A stretch of 61,404 nucleotides of DNA from an uncultured Prevotellaceae bacterium (GCA_902788605.1 CADAKX010000012.1:1-61404), one strand, 5' to 3'. Counted from the stretch's first letter, positions 9,436 to 17,214 are shown. Notes: generated from the sequence alone by a model not told the origin. Translations and numbers: made by a program.

Positions 9436-9469
9436 TAAAAAGCCCATCGACTTTGACATCAATGAGCTT
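9436..9469 (-). terminator. Terminator of the tRNA-Asp pair
   Basis: On the minus strand AAGCTCATTGA (9459-9469) pairs with TCGATGGGCTT (9440-9450) using two G-U pairs, then TTTTT follows. It lies directly downstream of the second tRNA-Asp gene. Confidence 0.75.
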
Positions 9470-9479
9470 CCTATTTCTG

Positions 9480-9553
9480 CGGTGCGTACGAGATTCGAAC
9501 TCGTGACCTCCTGCGTGACAGGCAGGCATTCTAACCTACTGAACTAACGCACC
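9480..9553 (-). tRNA. tRNA-Asp (anticodon GTC), second copy
   Basis: This 74-nt gene folds as a complete cloverleaf: acceptor GGTGCGT/ACGCACC, D-stem GTTC/GAAT, anticodon stem CCTGC/GCAGG with loop CTGTCAC (anticodon GTC), T-stem ACGAG/CTCGT with loop TTCGAAT, and discriminator G as expected for Asp. CCA is not encoded. It is identical over its mature length to the gene 34 bp upstream. Confidence 0.95.
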
Positions 9554-9587
9554 AAACCGTGATTTACGTTGCGTTTCAGATTGAGAG

Positions 9588-9661
9588 CGGTGCGTACGAG
9601 ATTCGAACTCGTGACCTCCTGCGTGACAGGCAGGCATTCTAACCTACTGAACTAACGCACC
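9588..9661 (-). tRNA. tRNA-Asp (anticodon GTC), first copy
   Basis: Identical in sequence to the neighbouring copy at 9480-9553, with the same loop CTGTCAC and discriminator G. The two are transcribed together from a TACCTTTG -7 element at 9691-9698 (minus), and the 34-bp spacer between them is unrelated in sequence to the tRNA. Confidence 0.95.
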
Positions 9662-9690
9662 AGTTAGCTTCTCTTTCTGTTTTGCGGGTG

Positions 9691-9698
9691 CAAAGGTA
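9691..9698 (-). promoter_or_regulatory. tRNA-Asp promoter (-7 element)
   Basis: TACCTTTG on the minus strand, about 30 bp upstream of the first mature tRNA end. A matching TTTG at -33 is not evident. Confidence 0.6.
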
Positions 9699-9980
9699 CG
9701 AATTTTTTGCGAATAAAAAAAACAATTCGCAGGAAACTTTTCTCCAATAACATCCTTTAACACTTTAGCGTATAAACTTATTGAACGGCCAGTAGTCCTC
9801 CACCTTATTATATTTTATATATGGCTTCTTCAAAGAACATCCCCAACCCCTTCTTGGCTCCTTAGTATTTCTTCCCTCGGAGTTTTATGTTTAACATGTA
9901 ATTGCCGTATAATTGCCCACGAATGGTCATGAATAAAATATTATATGAAAAATTCGTGGGCAATTTGTGACAATTCGCGT
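9699..9980. other. Gap between tRNA-Asp promoter and GH127 gene
   Basis: No convincing gene. It contains a 14-bp perfect inverted repeat (AATTGCCCACGAAT at 9911-9924 with its complement at 9952-9965, 27-bp loop) just past the GH127 stop; it lacks a T-tail, so it is either a weak terminator or an RNA-stabilising hairpin. A short minus-strand reading stretch (about 9765-9840, ending KVEDYWPFNKFIR-stop) looks protein-like but has no intact start. Confidence 0.5.
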
Positions 9981-12479
9981 TTACTTAACTACGACTTTCT
10001 TTCCATTCTTGACGTAGATTCCTTTAGCTGTGGGCAGCGACTTCAGTTTGCGTCCATCGAGGCTAAACCAGGCGTCAGCCCTATTATGCATTATGCATTC
10101 AGAATTAAGCATTGAACCAATTCCCGTGGTCTCGCCCGCCATATATACCAGTTGGCCGTAGTTATAGTAGCCGCCATTGGCGAAGGGCTGGACATCCGTG
10201 AGCAGGTCGTGGTTGGTGAAGATAATCTCCTTGGGAGCCGCTTCGTTCACGGCAGGCCCCGTCCAGCGATAGATGTGACGGCCCAGGGCCGTGGTGCCCA
10301 CCTGCTGGCAGAGATCGCCACCCTGGTTGCTGTGCAGGTCGGCGGCACCGTCGCCATAGCTCACCTTACAATAGACAGGCTCGTCCCAGCAGAAGCGGGG
10401 CAACTCGAAGTAGGCGCAGTAATGGCCGTTAACCACCTGCACGCAGTCAGGCGCGTCGGCAGGACGGTTGTAGCTAGGATCCTCGAATGTGGTCTGTGGC
10501 TTGGCATCGGCATCAGGGAATACCGTGAGGCGCAACTCGGTGCTTCCATAGGGCACCAGGTCGATATACTGGGTGGCATCGCTGAGGAACGACAGGTGAC
10601 CTTGCTCGGGTAGGGCGGGGGTGTAGCGACCGTCCACGAGACTCCAGTCAATCTGCTTCACGGGGATGCGCATCTTGACGGGTGTGTAGTTGCGGTCGAA
10701 GGGGATGGTACCGCCAATTTCCTCGACATAGGGATAGCTCACACTAATGGGCTGGCCGTCGTCGGCAAAGGCGTAGTTGAAGTCGCCCGTAGGCACAATG
10801 TTCCAACACTTGAAGTCGGGGTTCTCGGGCTTCTTGCCGTGCATGCAGGCATACTCCTCGGTGTCCTCGGTCATCTGCTGTGGGATGGCGTAGGCATAGA
10901 GCAGTGGACCGCGCTGGAAGCAGACGCCCTGACCCTCGATTACCCTCTTCTCGACGCTCATCGGCAGTGTCAGCGTGACCACGTCGCCACTCTTCACCGC
11001 CTCGGGCAGTTTGATAAACGTACCCGCCGTGAGCGTCAGGTTGACGGGCTGGCCGTTGACTGCCACCGAGGCATGGCTGCACCAGGTGGGGATGCGCAGC
11101 GTGAGGGGCAGCGAGGCTCCTTCGGCACCACTCGCGCTGAAGGTCAACGTCTCGGTGAAGGGATAGTCCGTCTCACACTTGATGACGACGTCGCCCTTGT
11201 CGGTGGTGAATGTCGCCTCGCCCGGGCCGTAGATAGCGGTCACGGCACCGCCCTCGCCGTCGGTCATCCACATGCGACTCACGAAATTGGGCAGCATGCG
11301 GTTCACGTTGCCCGAACAGCACTCCGTCTCGTGCGTGGGGCGGTAGGCCATCCATGTGGAGCCGTGCTTGTAGATGTTATGGTTTGACGAACCTGTGGCG
11401 ATAAACTGGTTGACAGAGGAAAAATACTGCAGCGAGCGGAAGTCCTTGGTGATGGCCCCCATGCCGGCGTTATAGATGGCCTGCTCTATCTTGTCGGCCC
11501 ACTCGGCCTGACCCGTCACCTGCAGGAAGTGACTCAATGTCCATGTATAGTCGACGATGACACACGTCTCGTGACTCGTGCTGATGTTGTTGCCATAGAG
11601 GAACTCCGCACTCGTGGGCACGCCGTCGGGCAGCATCGACTCGCGCTCCACCTTTTTCACGGCCGTCATCGCCAGGTCCAGGTAGTGCTGCTTGCCGGTG
11701 TAGGCATAGAGCAGCAGCGGCAACTTGAGCATCTCCGAGAAGGTCACGGCGTGCATATAAAACGGTTCGGCGCTGGTGATGGCCGTCTCATCAACGGCAA
11801 ACTTACCCTGGATGGCCCAAGCGTCCTCGGCCAACTTGAGGAGCTTCGTGTTGCCCGTCTTGCCATAGGTCCAGAGAATGCCCTCTATCGACATGATGTT
11901 ACGACCGCCCACAATGCCGCCAGCCAGGTCCTCGGCCGAGAAGTTCAGGTAGTGGCGCTCCAGGGCGGCGGGAATGCGTGTATCGCCGTCGTGCTCGTAT
12001 TTCGCCTGCAGCACACGGAAGAACACCGACATGGGCCATGTGATGCCCACGAGTGTCGAGTTGCCCAGCACGCCGTTCTCGTCGGGGTGTGCCAGCGTAT
12101 ATTCGATGCCCTCCATGGCCTTGCTGACCATCTCGTCGGCACCCAACTCATAGCCCAGCTTCAGCAGACCCTCTGTATAATAGGCCGTCTGCTCATAGCG
12201 CCACCAGTTGTCGCCATAGCTCTCGTCGGCGCGTGATATCTCGCCCGCCCATAGGCACGAGTTATAGGGGTATGACAATGCCTCGGGGTGCCCCGTCAGT
12301 CCGTCGTGCTGGCGTTGCAGCATGGTTCTCAGCCAACCGCCGGGGTGTATGTCGGTGGCTTTTCCGGTGATAAACGTGCTACTGCTTTGTGCTCCTGCCG
12401 TCTGTCCAGCCATCAGTGCCATGGTTGTCAGCACCAGGGTGAGAACTCGGTTAAGTTTTTTAGTCTTCAACGATTTCAT
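9981..12479 (-). CDS. GH127-type glycosidase (beta-L-arabinofuranosidase family)
   Basis: An 832-residue exported glycoside hydrolase with a signal peptide (about 1-30). The alpha/alpha-barrel carries the hallmarks of GH127/DUF1680: HETC at about 303-306 (zinc ligand and acid/base Glu304, Cys306) and the Cys-Cys pair in ETECCSGN (387-388), where the first Cys is the proposed nucleophile in characterised HypBA1. A beta-sandwich region follows (about 420-800). The C-terminal 30 residues (FSLDGRKLKSLPTAKGIYVK...) look like the sorting/anchoring tail common in Prevotella secreted enzymes. A short stretch just before that tail (MLNSECIMHNR) is encoded by an AT-rich dispersed repeat, apparently inserted in frame. 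The likely substrate is arabinose-containing plant glycan. A TAATTTTG -7 element lies at 12531-12538. Confidence 0.88.
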   Translation of the reverse strand: MKSLKTKKLNRVLTLVLTTMALMAGQTAGAQSSSTFITGKATDIHPGGWLRTMLQRQHDGLTGHPEALSYPYNSCLWAGEISRADESYGDNWWRYEQTAYYTEGLLKLGYELGADEMVSKAMEGIEYTLAHPDENGVLGNSTLVGITWPMSVFFRVLQAKYEHDGDTRIPAALERHYLNFSAEDLAGGIVGGRNIMSIEGILWTYGKTGNTKLLKLAEDAWAIQGKFAVDETAITSAEPFYMHAVTFSEMLKLPLLLYAYTGKQHYLDLAMTAVKKVERESMLPDGVPTSAEFLYGNNISTSHETCVIVDYTWTLSHFLQVTGQAEWADKIEQAIYNAGMGAITKDFRSLQYFSSVNQFIATGSSNHNIYKHGSTWMAYRPTHETECCSGNVNRMLPNFVSRMWMTDGEGGAVTAIYGPGEATFTTDKGDVVIKCETDYPFTETLTFSASGAEGASLPLTLRIPTWCSHASVAVNGQPVNLTLTAGTFIKLPEAVKSGDVVTLTLPMSVEKRVIEGQGVCFQRGPLLYAYAIPQQMTEDTEEYACMHGKKPENPDFKCWNIVPTGDFNYAFADDGQPISVSYPYVEEIGGTIPFDRNYTPVKMRIPVKQIDWSLVDGRYTPALPEQGHLSFLSDATQYIDLVPYGSTELRLTVFPDADAKPQTTFEDPSYNRPADAPDCVQVVNGHYCAYFELPRFCWDEPVYCKVSYGDGAADLHSNQGGDLCQQVGTTALGRHIYRWTGPAVNEAAPKEIIFTNHDLLTDVQPFANGGYYNYGQLVYMAGETTGIGSMLNSECIMHNRADAWFSLDGRKLKSLPTAKGIYVKNGKKVVVK
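10082..10116. repeat. AT-rich dispersed repeat inside the GH127 gene
   Basis: The sequence repeats ATTATGCATT / TTATGCATTC / AATTAAGCATT. Similar intergenic repeats are common in Prevotella and Bacteroides. Here it is read in frame as GSMLNSECIMHNRAD between the catalytic protein and its C-terminal tail. Confidence 0.5.
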
Positions 12480-12530
12480 GTTTACTGTTTATTGTTGTTT
12501 TATTCTTTTGCGACTTTTGGAAATCGGGTG

Positions 12531-12570
12531 CAAAATTAAGAAAAAAATGAGAAAAGAGTGTGTAAAATAC
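12531..12570 (-). promoter_or_regulatory. GH127 promoter with GTGTGTAA box
   Basis: TAATTTTG (-7) at 12531-12538 on the minus strand. About 20 bp further upstream, in the -33 position, lies GTGTGTAAAATAC (12558-12570, plus-strand reading), which closely matches the tandem repeats between 14111 and 14150. Confidence 0.5.
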
Positions 12571-12638
12571 GACTTTTCTTTCTTCAACCATTATCCCTCA
12601 TCCTTCAAGTGCACAACAGAGACTCTGTTTTGTCTTTA

Positions 12639-12750
12639 GTGACAGAAGTGACAGTAAATTTTGGAAAATAGGAAAAATCCACGCGTACGTACGTGCGTAC
12701 GTACGCGAGAGACTCTTGGAAAATTGTGTCATTACTGTCACTTCTGTCAC
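12639..12750. repeat. Symmetric nested inverted repeat (MITE-like)
   Basis: Outer arms of 19 bp are perfect complements (12639-12657 and 12732-12750, each containing GTGACAG twice). Inside them, exactly 24 bp from either arm, lies a second palindrome with 11-bp arms CGCGTACGTAC and GTACGTACGCG around GTGC (12682-12707). The geometry is symmetrical. No clear target-site duplication is visible. Confidence 0.7.
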
Positions 12751-13056
12751 CATCACTGTCGTATTCGGACTTTGCATCCATGTTTTGCTGCCGTTTTCTG
12801 TTTTCTTTTCTCTTACCATACTGATTATGATTTCTCGTTTGCAAAGATAATAAAAATGGTCGGTTGACTTTCCCTTTCCTGCTATGCAGGGACGCAAAAA
12901 CCTTCCGTTGTGCACTCAAAGGTACAATATTGGCGAAGGGCGTTTTCCTGAATTTTCCGGTTCTTTCCTATTAATTCCTATCTTTTCCCATGTTGTTTCT
13001 CAGTCGTCAACATTAGCGCCGAGAGCAAAAAGGGTCTTGTTGTGCACTTTGATCTC

Positions 13057-13144
13057 ATAACTATGTTATTTAGGGTTGCTAAGTATGTTGTTTACGATGT
13101 CTAAGTATGGGGTTTAGTGTTGCTAAGTATGGTTTTTGGGGGGG
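13057..13144. repeat. 22-bp tandem repeat array, four degenerate units
   Basis: The 9-mer CTAAGTATG recurs at 13079, 13101 and 13123, exactly 22 bp apart. A diverged first unit (AACTATG) begins at 13057. The variable half of each unit carries GTTTA(G)-like sequence. Confidence 0.65.
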
Positions 13145-13254
13145 GCTGAAAGCCTCACCCCTCATATTGGAGTCCCCCTTACGGGGGGACGTAAATATGA
13201 AGGGGGGATGGAGTATTCAGAAGGGGGCTGGTCGATAGATACTTCAGCCATCTA

Positions 13255-14046
13255 TTATACGTACCTGCCGTCCTCGGCGTCCTCGGTGGCGTTGGTGCCA
13301 GCCTCGATGATGGCACCATATTCGAAGATGGCGTAGAAGATATAGGTGAAGACGACGATGGCGGCCACAAGCAACATGGTGTAGGGCCACGTCTGGGTGG
13401 GGAAACAGGCGGTGATGACGCCGCTACCCAGTCCGAAGAGGATGATGAGATGGCAGCCCAGGGCAAAAGAATGGTGACGCAGAAGTACGTTGCGCTTGGC
13501 CTCGGGAGTCCACCAACGGGGAGCATCGCCACCGGCAGGCATGCGCTCAATATCACGACGCACGCGGTAGTAGGTGCGGTAGAAGTTCAGAGCGATATAT
13601 CCGGCGTGGAGGAAGAAGATGCATAATGCACCATTCATAATGGTTAATGGATATTGGATAATGGATGATTCATCATCAATGGCCGCTATCCAATAGGCGG
13701 CTAGACCCGCACAAAGGATTAGAATGTCGCGAAATACAATCCTTTGTGTCAGATAGTTAGGACGTATGAGTGAAGTATGACTCCAACCGAAAAATACAGC
13801 GCCAATGTGAAAATAGGACACCGAAAGGGCGGTGGCACCTGCGGGCCACAATGTGCGCCACTGGAATTGGGCGTGGAGGAGAAAGCCGGCGGCGAAGGCG
13901 ACAAAGACCGCAGCCGACAGCAAACGCGCACGACGATAGACATCGTAATAGTGGTACTCATAATTACCATACGCGAGCACGAAGGCCATCATCAGGTTGA
14001 TGCCAGCGGCGAGGTAGAGCATGGTGTCGTAAAGCAACTGTTCCAT
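13255..14046 (-). CDS. Multi-pass membrane protein, likely partner of AraC-type regulator
   Basis: A 263-residue inner-membrane protein with about seven hydrophobic segments: for example LYLAAGINLMMAFVLAYG near the start, LSAAVFVAFAAGFLLHAQF, ILILCAGLAAYWIAAI, and two near the end (LIILFGLGSGVITACF; YTMLLVAAIVVFTYIFYAIFEYG). There is no DNA-binding domain. Its layout resembles the membrane half of the divergent regulator at 14225-15325, including an arginine-rich loop before the last helices (YRTYYRVRRDIERM). It is probably a sensor or accessory subunit; function not known. A segment near residue 125-145 (DDESSIIQYPLTIMNGALC) is encoded by an AT-rich dispersed repeat. Confidence 0.75.
   Translation of the reverse strand: MEQLLYDTMLYLAAGINLMMAFVLAYGNYEYHYYDVYRRARLLSAAVFVAFAAGFLLHAQFQWRTLWPAGATALSVSYFHIGAVFFGWSHTSLIRPNYLTQRIVFRDILILCAGLAAYWIAAIDDESSIIQYPLTIMNGALCIFFLHAGYIALNFYRTYYRVRRDIERMPAGGDAPRWWTPEAKRNVLLRHHSFALGCHLIILFGLGSGVITACFPTQTWPYTMLLVAAIVVFTYIFYAIFEYGAIIEAGTNATEDAEDGRYV
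13618..13676. repeat. AT-rich dispersed repeat inside membrane-protein gene
   Basis: ATGCATAATGCACC / ATTCATAATGG / TTAATGGATATTGG / ATAATGGATGATTC is a run of short imperfect repeats of intergenic character. It is read through in frame by the gene at 13255-14046. Confidence 0.45.
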
Positions 14047-14110
14047 GATTATTTCTAGATACGATTTTTTTGTTTTTGGCCGCGAAGTTACAAAAAAATA
14101 TTCAAAAAGG

Positions 14111-14179
14111 GTGTGTAAAATTCGAGAATGGTGTGTAAAATTCGAGAATTAGGTGTGTAAATTGTAACAAATTACACAC
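14111..14179. promoter_or_regulatory. Tandem GTGTGTAA operator-like repeats
   Basis: A 20-bp unit starting GTGTGTAAAATTCGAGAA is repeated head-to-tail (14111-14130 and 14131-14150). A third GTGTGTAA (14153-14160) then faces an inverted TTACACAC (14172-14179). The array fills the 178-bp gap between two divergent genes, upstream of the TAATTTTG promoter (14210-14217) of the AraC-type gene, and is a strong candidate operator. Confidence 0.65.
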
Positions 14180-14209
14180 TTTTTTTGCGGATTTTTACAA
14201 ATTTTTGTG

Positions 14210-14217
14210 TAATTTTG
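14210..14217 (+). promoter_or_regulatory. -7 element of AraC-type gene
   Basis: TAATTTTG lies 7 bp upstream of the ATG at 14225, so transcription would begin at or next to the start codon. A TTTG at 14184-14187 is a possible -33 with a slightly long spacer. Confidence 0.6.
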
Positions 14218-14224
14218 CAGCCGT

Positions 14225-15325
14225 ATGGAACTGATGCAGTTTACAGCCGTTGTGCTGATGATAGGTCTGACGATGAAACTTTTCCTACTTCCGAGGAGGG
14301 TGGAAGAGAATGTCGTGACGAGAAAATGCCGCTGGTTGATGCTTGGCGGTACGACTATTTTGGGCGTTCAGTTCTTTCTGCAGTACATGCTCGGATTGCG
14401 CGCCATGGGTGTGACGCAGGGCGTGATGCTCAACCTGGCTTTGTTTCCATTGGCGGCATGGATGATGGCGCTGGCGGTGTATCGTCTGCTGAAACGGGGA
14501 AAGGTGAGTCGTGCCGACACTTATCTGGGCGGCGTGGTATGGCTTACGGTGCTGGCGCTTATGGTCCTGGCCAAGGTTGTCAGTGGTGAGCCGCTGCTGA
14601 GCGACACGCCACAGATGCGACTGGCCGAGAAAGTGGGCAGCGTTCTCTATATGCTGATGCAGTTCCACTATTGCGCCAGACAGATGGCGGGTCTGCGCAG
14701 GATTCGCCGCAGCCTGGCCGACTACTACGACTATGACATGAGTCACCTGCTGGTTTGGATGCAGATCAGCATCTTCATACTCGATGCGCTGGCGCTCTTC
14801 GTGCCTGCCGTTATCTTCTTTCCTGGCCCATGGCTCGCGTTCTTCGCCATCGTATTCTTCTTTGGCACGTGGTATCTCGTGGACAGCTTCTGCGACTATC
14901 TGAAGAGTAGCATGCCGAGAAAGATTCAAGAGGCGGAGGAGAGCAATCCGGCTGATGACGAGGACGATCGTGACGGGGTGGACGACGAGGCCATCGGCGA
15001 GGAAGCGATGATTCACGCGGATGCTGCCATCGCCCGCTGGATTGAGCAGGGTAACTATCGCAATGTTGGATTGAAGATGCCAGACGTGGCTGGTCAGATG
15101 GATTTGCCTTACTATCTGTTAAGGTCATGGTTGCGCCGCCAGAACCTGAAGTTCAGTGATTGGATGGCGGGACTTCGCGTGGAGGAGGCCAAGCGTATCA
15201 TCAGAGAGCATCCGAGTTGGACCAACGAGACGATTGCCAGTCGTTGTGGCTTCCGTGACCGCACGGCCTTCCAACGCAAGTTCAAAGATATCACAGGCAT
15301 GACGCCTGCGGACTTTGCAAGCTAA
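14225..15325 (+). CDS. Membrane-anchored AraC-family regulator
   Basis: A 366-residue one-component regulator. The N-terminal 220 residues contain about seven transmembrane segments (for example LMQFTAVVLMIGLTMKLFLL, LLGGTTILGVQFFLQYM-like, VVWLTVLALMVLAKVV, and the pair ILDALALFVPAVIFF / WLAFFAIVFFFGTWYLV). An acidic linker follows (EEAEESNPADDEDDRDGVDDE, about 235-255). The C-terminal 100 residues carry two helix-turn-helix motifs of the AraC type, ending in the signature SRCGFRDRTAFQRKFKDITGMTPADF. It presumably senses a membrane signal and binds the tandem repeats in its own upstream region (inference). It is convergent with, and directly abuts, the esterase gene at 15326 with no terminator between them. 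Confidence 0.85.
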   Translation: MELMQFTAVVLMIGLTMKLFLLPRRVEENVVTRKCRWLMLGGTTILGVQFFLQYMLGLRAMGVTQGVMLNLALFPLAAWMMALAVYRLLKRGKVSRADTYLGGVVWLTVLALMVLAKVVSGEPLLSDTPQMRLAEKVGSVLYMLMQFHYCARQMAGLRRIRRSLADYYDYDMSHLLVWMQISIFILDALALFVPAVIFFPGPWLAFFAIVFFFGTWYLVDSFCDYLKSSMPRKIQEAEESNPADDEDDRDGVDDEAIGEEAMIHADAAIARWIEQGNYRNVGLKMPDVAGQMDLPYYLLRSWLRRQNLKFSDWMAGLRVEEAKRIIREHPSWTNETIASRCGFRDRTAFQRKFKDITGMTPADFAS

Positions 15326-16516
15326 TTACTTAAAGAGTTTTAAGTCAATACAATTTCCCATGGTCTCATAACCCTGGGCATTCAGGTGCAGCCAGTCGTT
15401 CTCAAAGAGGAATGCCTGCTGCATGGCCAGCGGGTTCTCTGGGTCGCGCACAGCCTGGTCGAAGTCAATCACACCATCCAGGTCCTTTGTGGTGCGAATC
15501 CAGTCGTTAAGGGTCGAGCGACCTTTCTCGTGGTCCTCGGTGAAGTAGTTGTTGCCCTTGAACGGCGTGATGGTTGCACCAAATACCTTGATACCCTTCT
15601 GATGGGCCTCGGCGATGATCTGCTGATAGACCTCGATGATGCGCTGAGCCGTCTCGACGCCATTGCGGGCATAGCCCAGGTCGTTGACAGCCTCAAAGAG
15701 GATAATCCATTTGATGCCCTCCTGCTGGAAGAGGTCGCGGGGATAGCGCTTCACGCCGGCAGGGCCAAGGCCGCCACCCAGCACGCAGTTGCCGCCGATA
15801 CCCATGTTGAGCACGCCAATTTGACTGGTCTTCTTGTTGTTCAGCAGACGACGCGAAAGTACGTCGGCCCAGCGGTTCTGCTGGTTAGTGGTAGAGCCGC
15901 GTCCGTCGGTAATCGAGTTGCCCAGGATGACCACCGAAGCAGCTTTCTTGGGCGCATCTACCTCGAGTGCCAGGATGTTATACCAATGGTCCGTGCGGAT
16001 GGCATCGGTGAAGTCCTGCGTGTTGCCGGCCTTCAGATAGGATGTGGTGCGCGAACCGGGATGGCCGCTCACCGACTCGGAGGTCTTGCCGTAGTGGATG
16101 GTGATGGCCACGTTTTCGCGCGGGCCCATCTTAAAGTCCACGGCGTCCGACGTAATCTTCTCGCCTGGCGCCATCGTGACCGAGGCGTTGCCACCAAAGG
16201 TCACCTGGACGGTGGTCTGCGGGTCGATATCGCTGCTGCTGCCAGCTGTCTTAGCAATAGAGAGCTCCACCGATTTGATCTCGGTGGGCTCTTTGCTAAA
16301 TTCGTTGGTCAACTTCAGACGCACGCGCTTGCCGCCGATAGAAACCTGGACAATCTCGCGTAGAGAGTTGTCGGTGAGTCCTGGCTGCGGTGGGTTGTTG
16401 TGGCGTTCCACCAGTTGTGGAGCCGTGGCCCATGTGCCCACCCAGTGGTCTTCGGCCTGAGCCATTCCTATGGTCAGCCAGCAGGCCAGCATCGTCAAGA
16501 GGAAATGCTTCATCAT
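15326..16516 (-). CDS. SGNH/GDSL-family esterase, exported
   Basis: A 396-residue secreted hydrolase with a signal peptide (about 1-21), an N-terminal beta-sandwich (about 22-190) and a C-terminal SGNH domain. All four blocks are visible: GNSITDG with nucleophile Ser201, GIGGN (about 239-243), EAVND with Asn278, and DWLHLN with Asp374/His377. The family includes carbohydrate acetylesterases; the substrate is unknown. Its ATG overlaps the rprY stop codon by one base (TAATG), so it is translationally coupled to the response regulator. That is an unusual operon partner and suggests an envelope role. Confidence 0.88.
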   Translation of the reverse strand: MMKHFLLTMLACWLTIGMAQAEDHWVGTWATAPQLVERHNNPPQPGLTDNSLREIVQVSIGGKRVRLKLTNEFSKEPTEIKSVELSIAKTAGSSSDIDPQTTVQVTFGGNASVTMAPGEKITSDAVDFKMGPRENVAITIHYGKTSESVSGHPGSRTTSYLKAGNTQDFTDAIRTDHWYNILALEVDAPKKAASVVILGNSITDGRGSTTNQQNRWADVLSRRLLNNKKTSQIGVLNMGIGGNCVLGGGLGPAGVKRYPRDLFQQEGIKWIILFEAVNDLGYARNGVETAQRIIEVYQQIIAEAHQKGIKVFGATITPFKGNNYFTEDHEKGRSTLNDWIRTTKDLDGVIDFDQAVRDPENPLAMQQAFLFENDWLHLNAQGYETMGNCIDLKLFK

Positions 16517-17214
16517 TAATCCTCCTCGGGTGTGATGAGTTTGTATCCCTTGCCGTGGATATTGATAATCTCAATCTGCGGGTCGTCCTTGAGGTGCTTG
16601 CGCAGCTTGGTGATATAGACATCCATCGAACGGGCATTGAAGTAGTTATCGTCAATCCAGATGGTCTTCAGGGCAAAATCGCGCTGCAGAATCTCGTTGG
16701 CGTGAGAGCAGAGCAGGGCCAGAAGCTCGTTCTCCTTGGTGGTGAGCTTGGTCTGACGCTCGCCCATGGTGAGGAGCTGCTTCTGAGTGTCGAAGATAAA
16801 CTGTCCGATGTGATAGACGGTAGACTCCTTGTTCTTCTTGCCACGGACACGACGCAGGATGGCCTCAATACGGAATACGAGCTCCTCCATAGAGAAGGGC
16901 TTGGTGATATAGTCGTCGGCACCCAGCTTGAAACCTTCGAGGATATCCTCCTTCAGGGTCTTGGCGGTGAGGAAGATGATGGGTATCTCGGTGTTGGCCG
17001 AACGGATCTCCTGGGCCAGCGTGAAACCGTCCTTCTTGGGCATCATCACGTCGAGCACACAGATGTCGAACTTGGTCTTCATGAAGGCCTTGAAACCAGC
17101 CTCGCCGTCGGGGCAGAGCTCTGCCTCATAACCCTTAGCGTCCAAATACTCGCGCAACAGGCTTCCGAGGTTCTCGTCGTCCTCGCAAAGCAAAATTTTC
17201 AGTTTGTCGTCCAT
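16516..17214 (-). CDS. rprY: OmpR-type response regulator RprY
   Basis: This 232-residue regulator has a receiver domain with acidic pocket EDD (about 11-13) and phospho-acceptor Asp55 (VLDVMMPKKDG), a conserved Lys in the LTAK motif, and a C-terminal winged-helix DNA-binding domain (about 130-230; RDFALKTIWIDDNYFNARSMDVYITKLRKHL). It follows the rprX kinase gene by 36 bp. In Bacteroides fragilis RprXY is a known envelope-related two-component system, and orthology here is inferred from strong resemblance and gene order. The stop codon overlaps the esterase start. Confidence 0.9.
   Translation of the reverse strand: MDDKLKILLCEDDENLGSLLREYLDAKGYEAELCPDGEAGFKAFMKTKFDICVLDVMMPKKDGFTLAQEIRSANTEIPIIFLTAKTLKEDILEGFKLGADDYITKPFSMEELVFRIEAILRRVRGKKNKESTVYHIGQFIFDTQKQLLTMGERQTKLTTKENELLALLCSHANEILQRDFALKTIWIDDNYFNARSMDVYITKLRKHLKDDPQIEIINIHGKGYKLITPEED

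Larger units (their letters stand above)
12480..13254. other. 775-bp non-coding, repeat-rich region
   Basis: No credible protein-coding gene. From left to right it holds: the GH127 promoter (12531-12538); a GTGTGTAAAATAC motif (12558-12570); a 112-bp nested inverted repeat (12639-12750); two minus-strand -7 elements, TATCTTTG near 12843-12850 and TACCTTTG near 12919-12926; three copies of a 10-mer (AGTGCACAAC at 12608-12617, its complement at 12907-12916 and 13039-13048); a 22-bp tandem array (13057-13144); and GC-rich inverted sequence (about 13140-13215). Open frames here are short, low-complexity and lack ordinary composition. Confidence 0.6.

Noticed and set aside
9765-9840. Protein-like minus-strand stretch ending KVEDYWPFNKFIR
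   Set aside because: No intact start codon in frame and no recognisable family; possibly the decayed end of a gene, but not supportable as a CDS.
9911-9965. 14-bp inverted repeat as a GH127 terminator
   Set aside because: The stem is perfect but has a 27-nt loop and no T-run on the minus strand; kept only as a repeat in the gap description.
12598-12919. Two overlapping minus-strand ORFs of about 105 codons
   Set aside because: They run through the perfect inverted repeat and the alternating CGTACG tract, giving low-complexity products (SRTYARTYAWIF). No family resemblance is visible; treated as non-coding.
12639-13144. CRISPR array
   Set aside because: The 22-bp units are contiguous and degenerate without unique spacers, and no cas genes are present.
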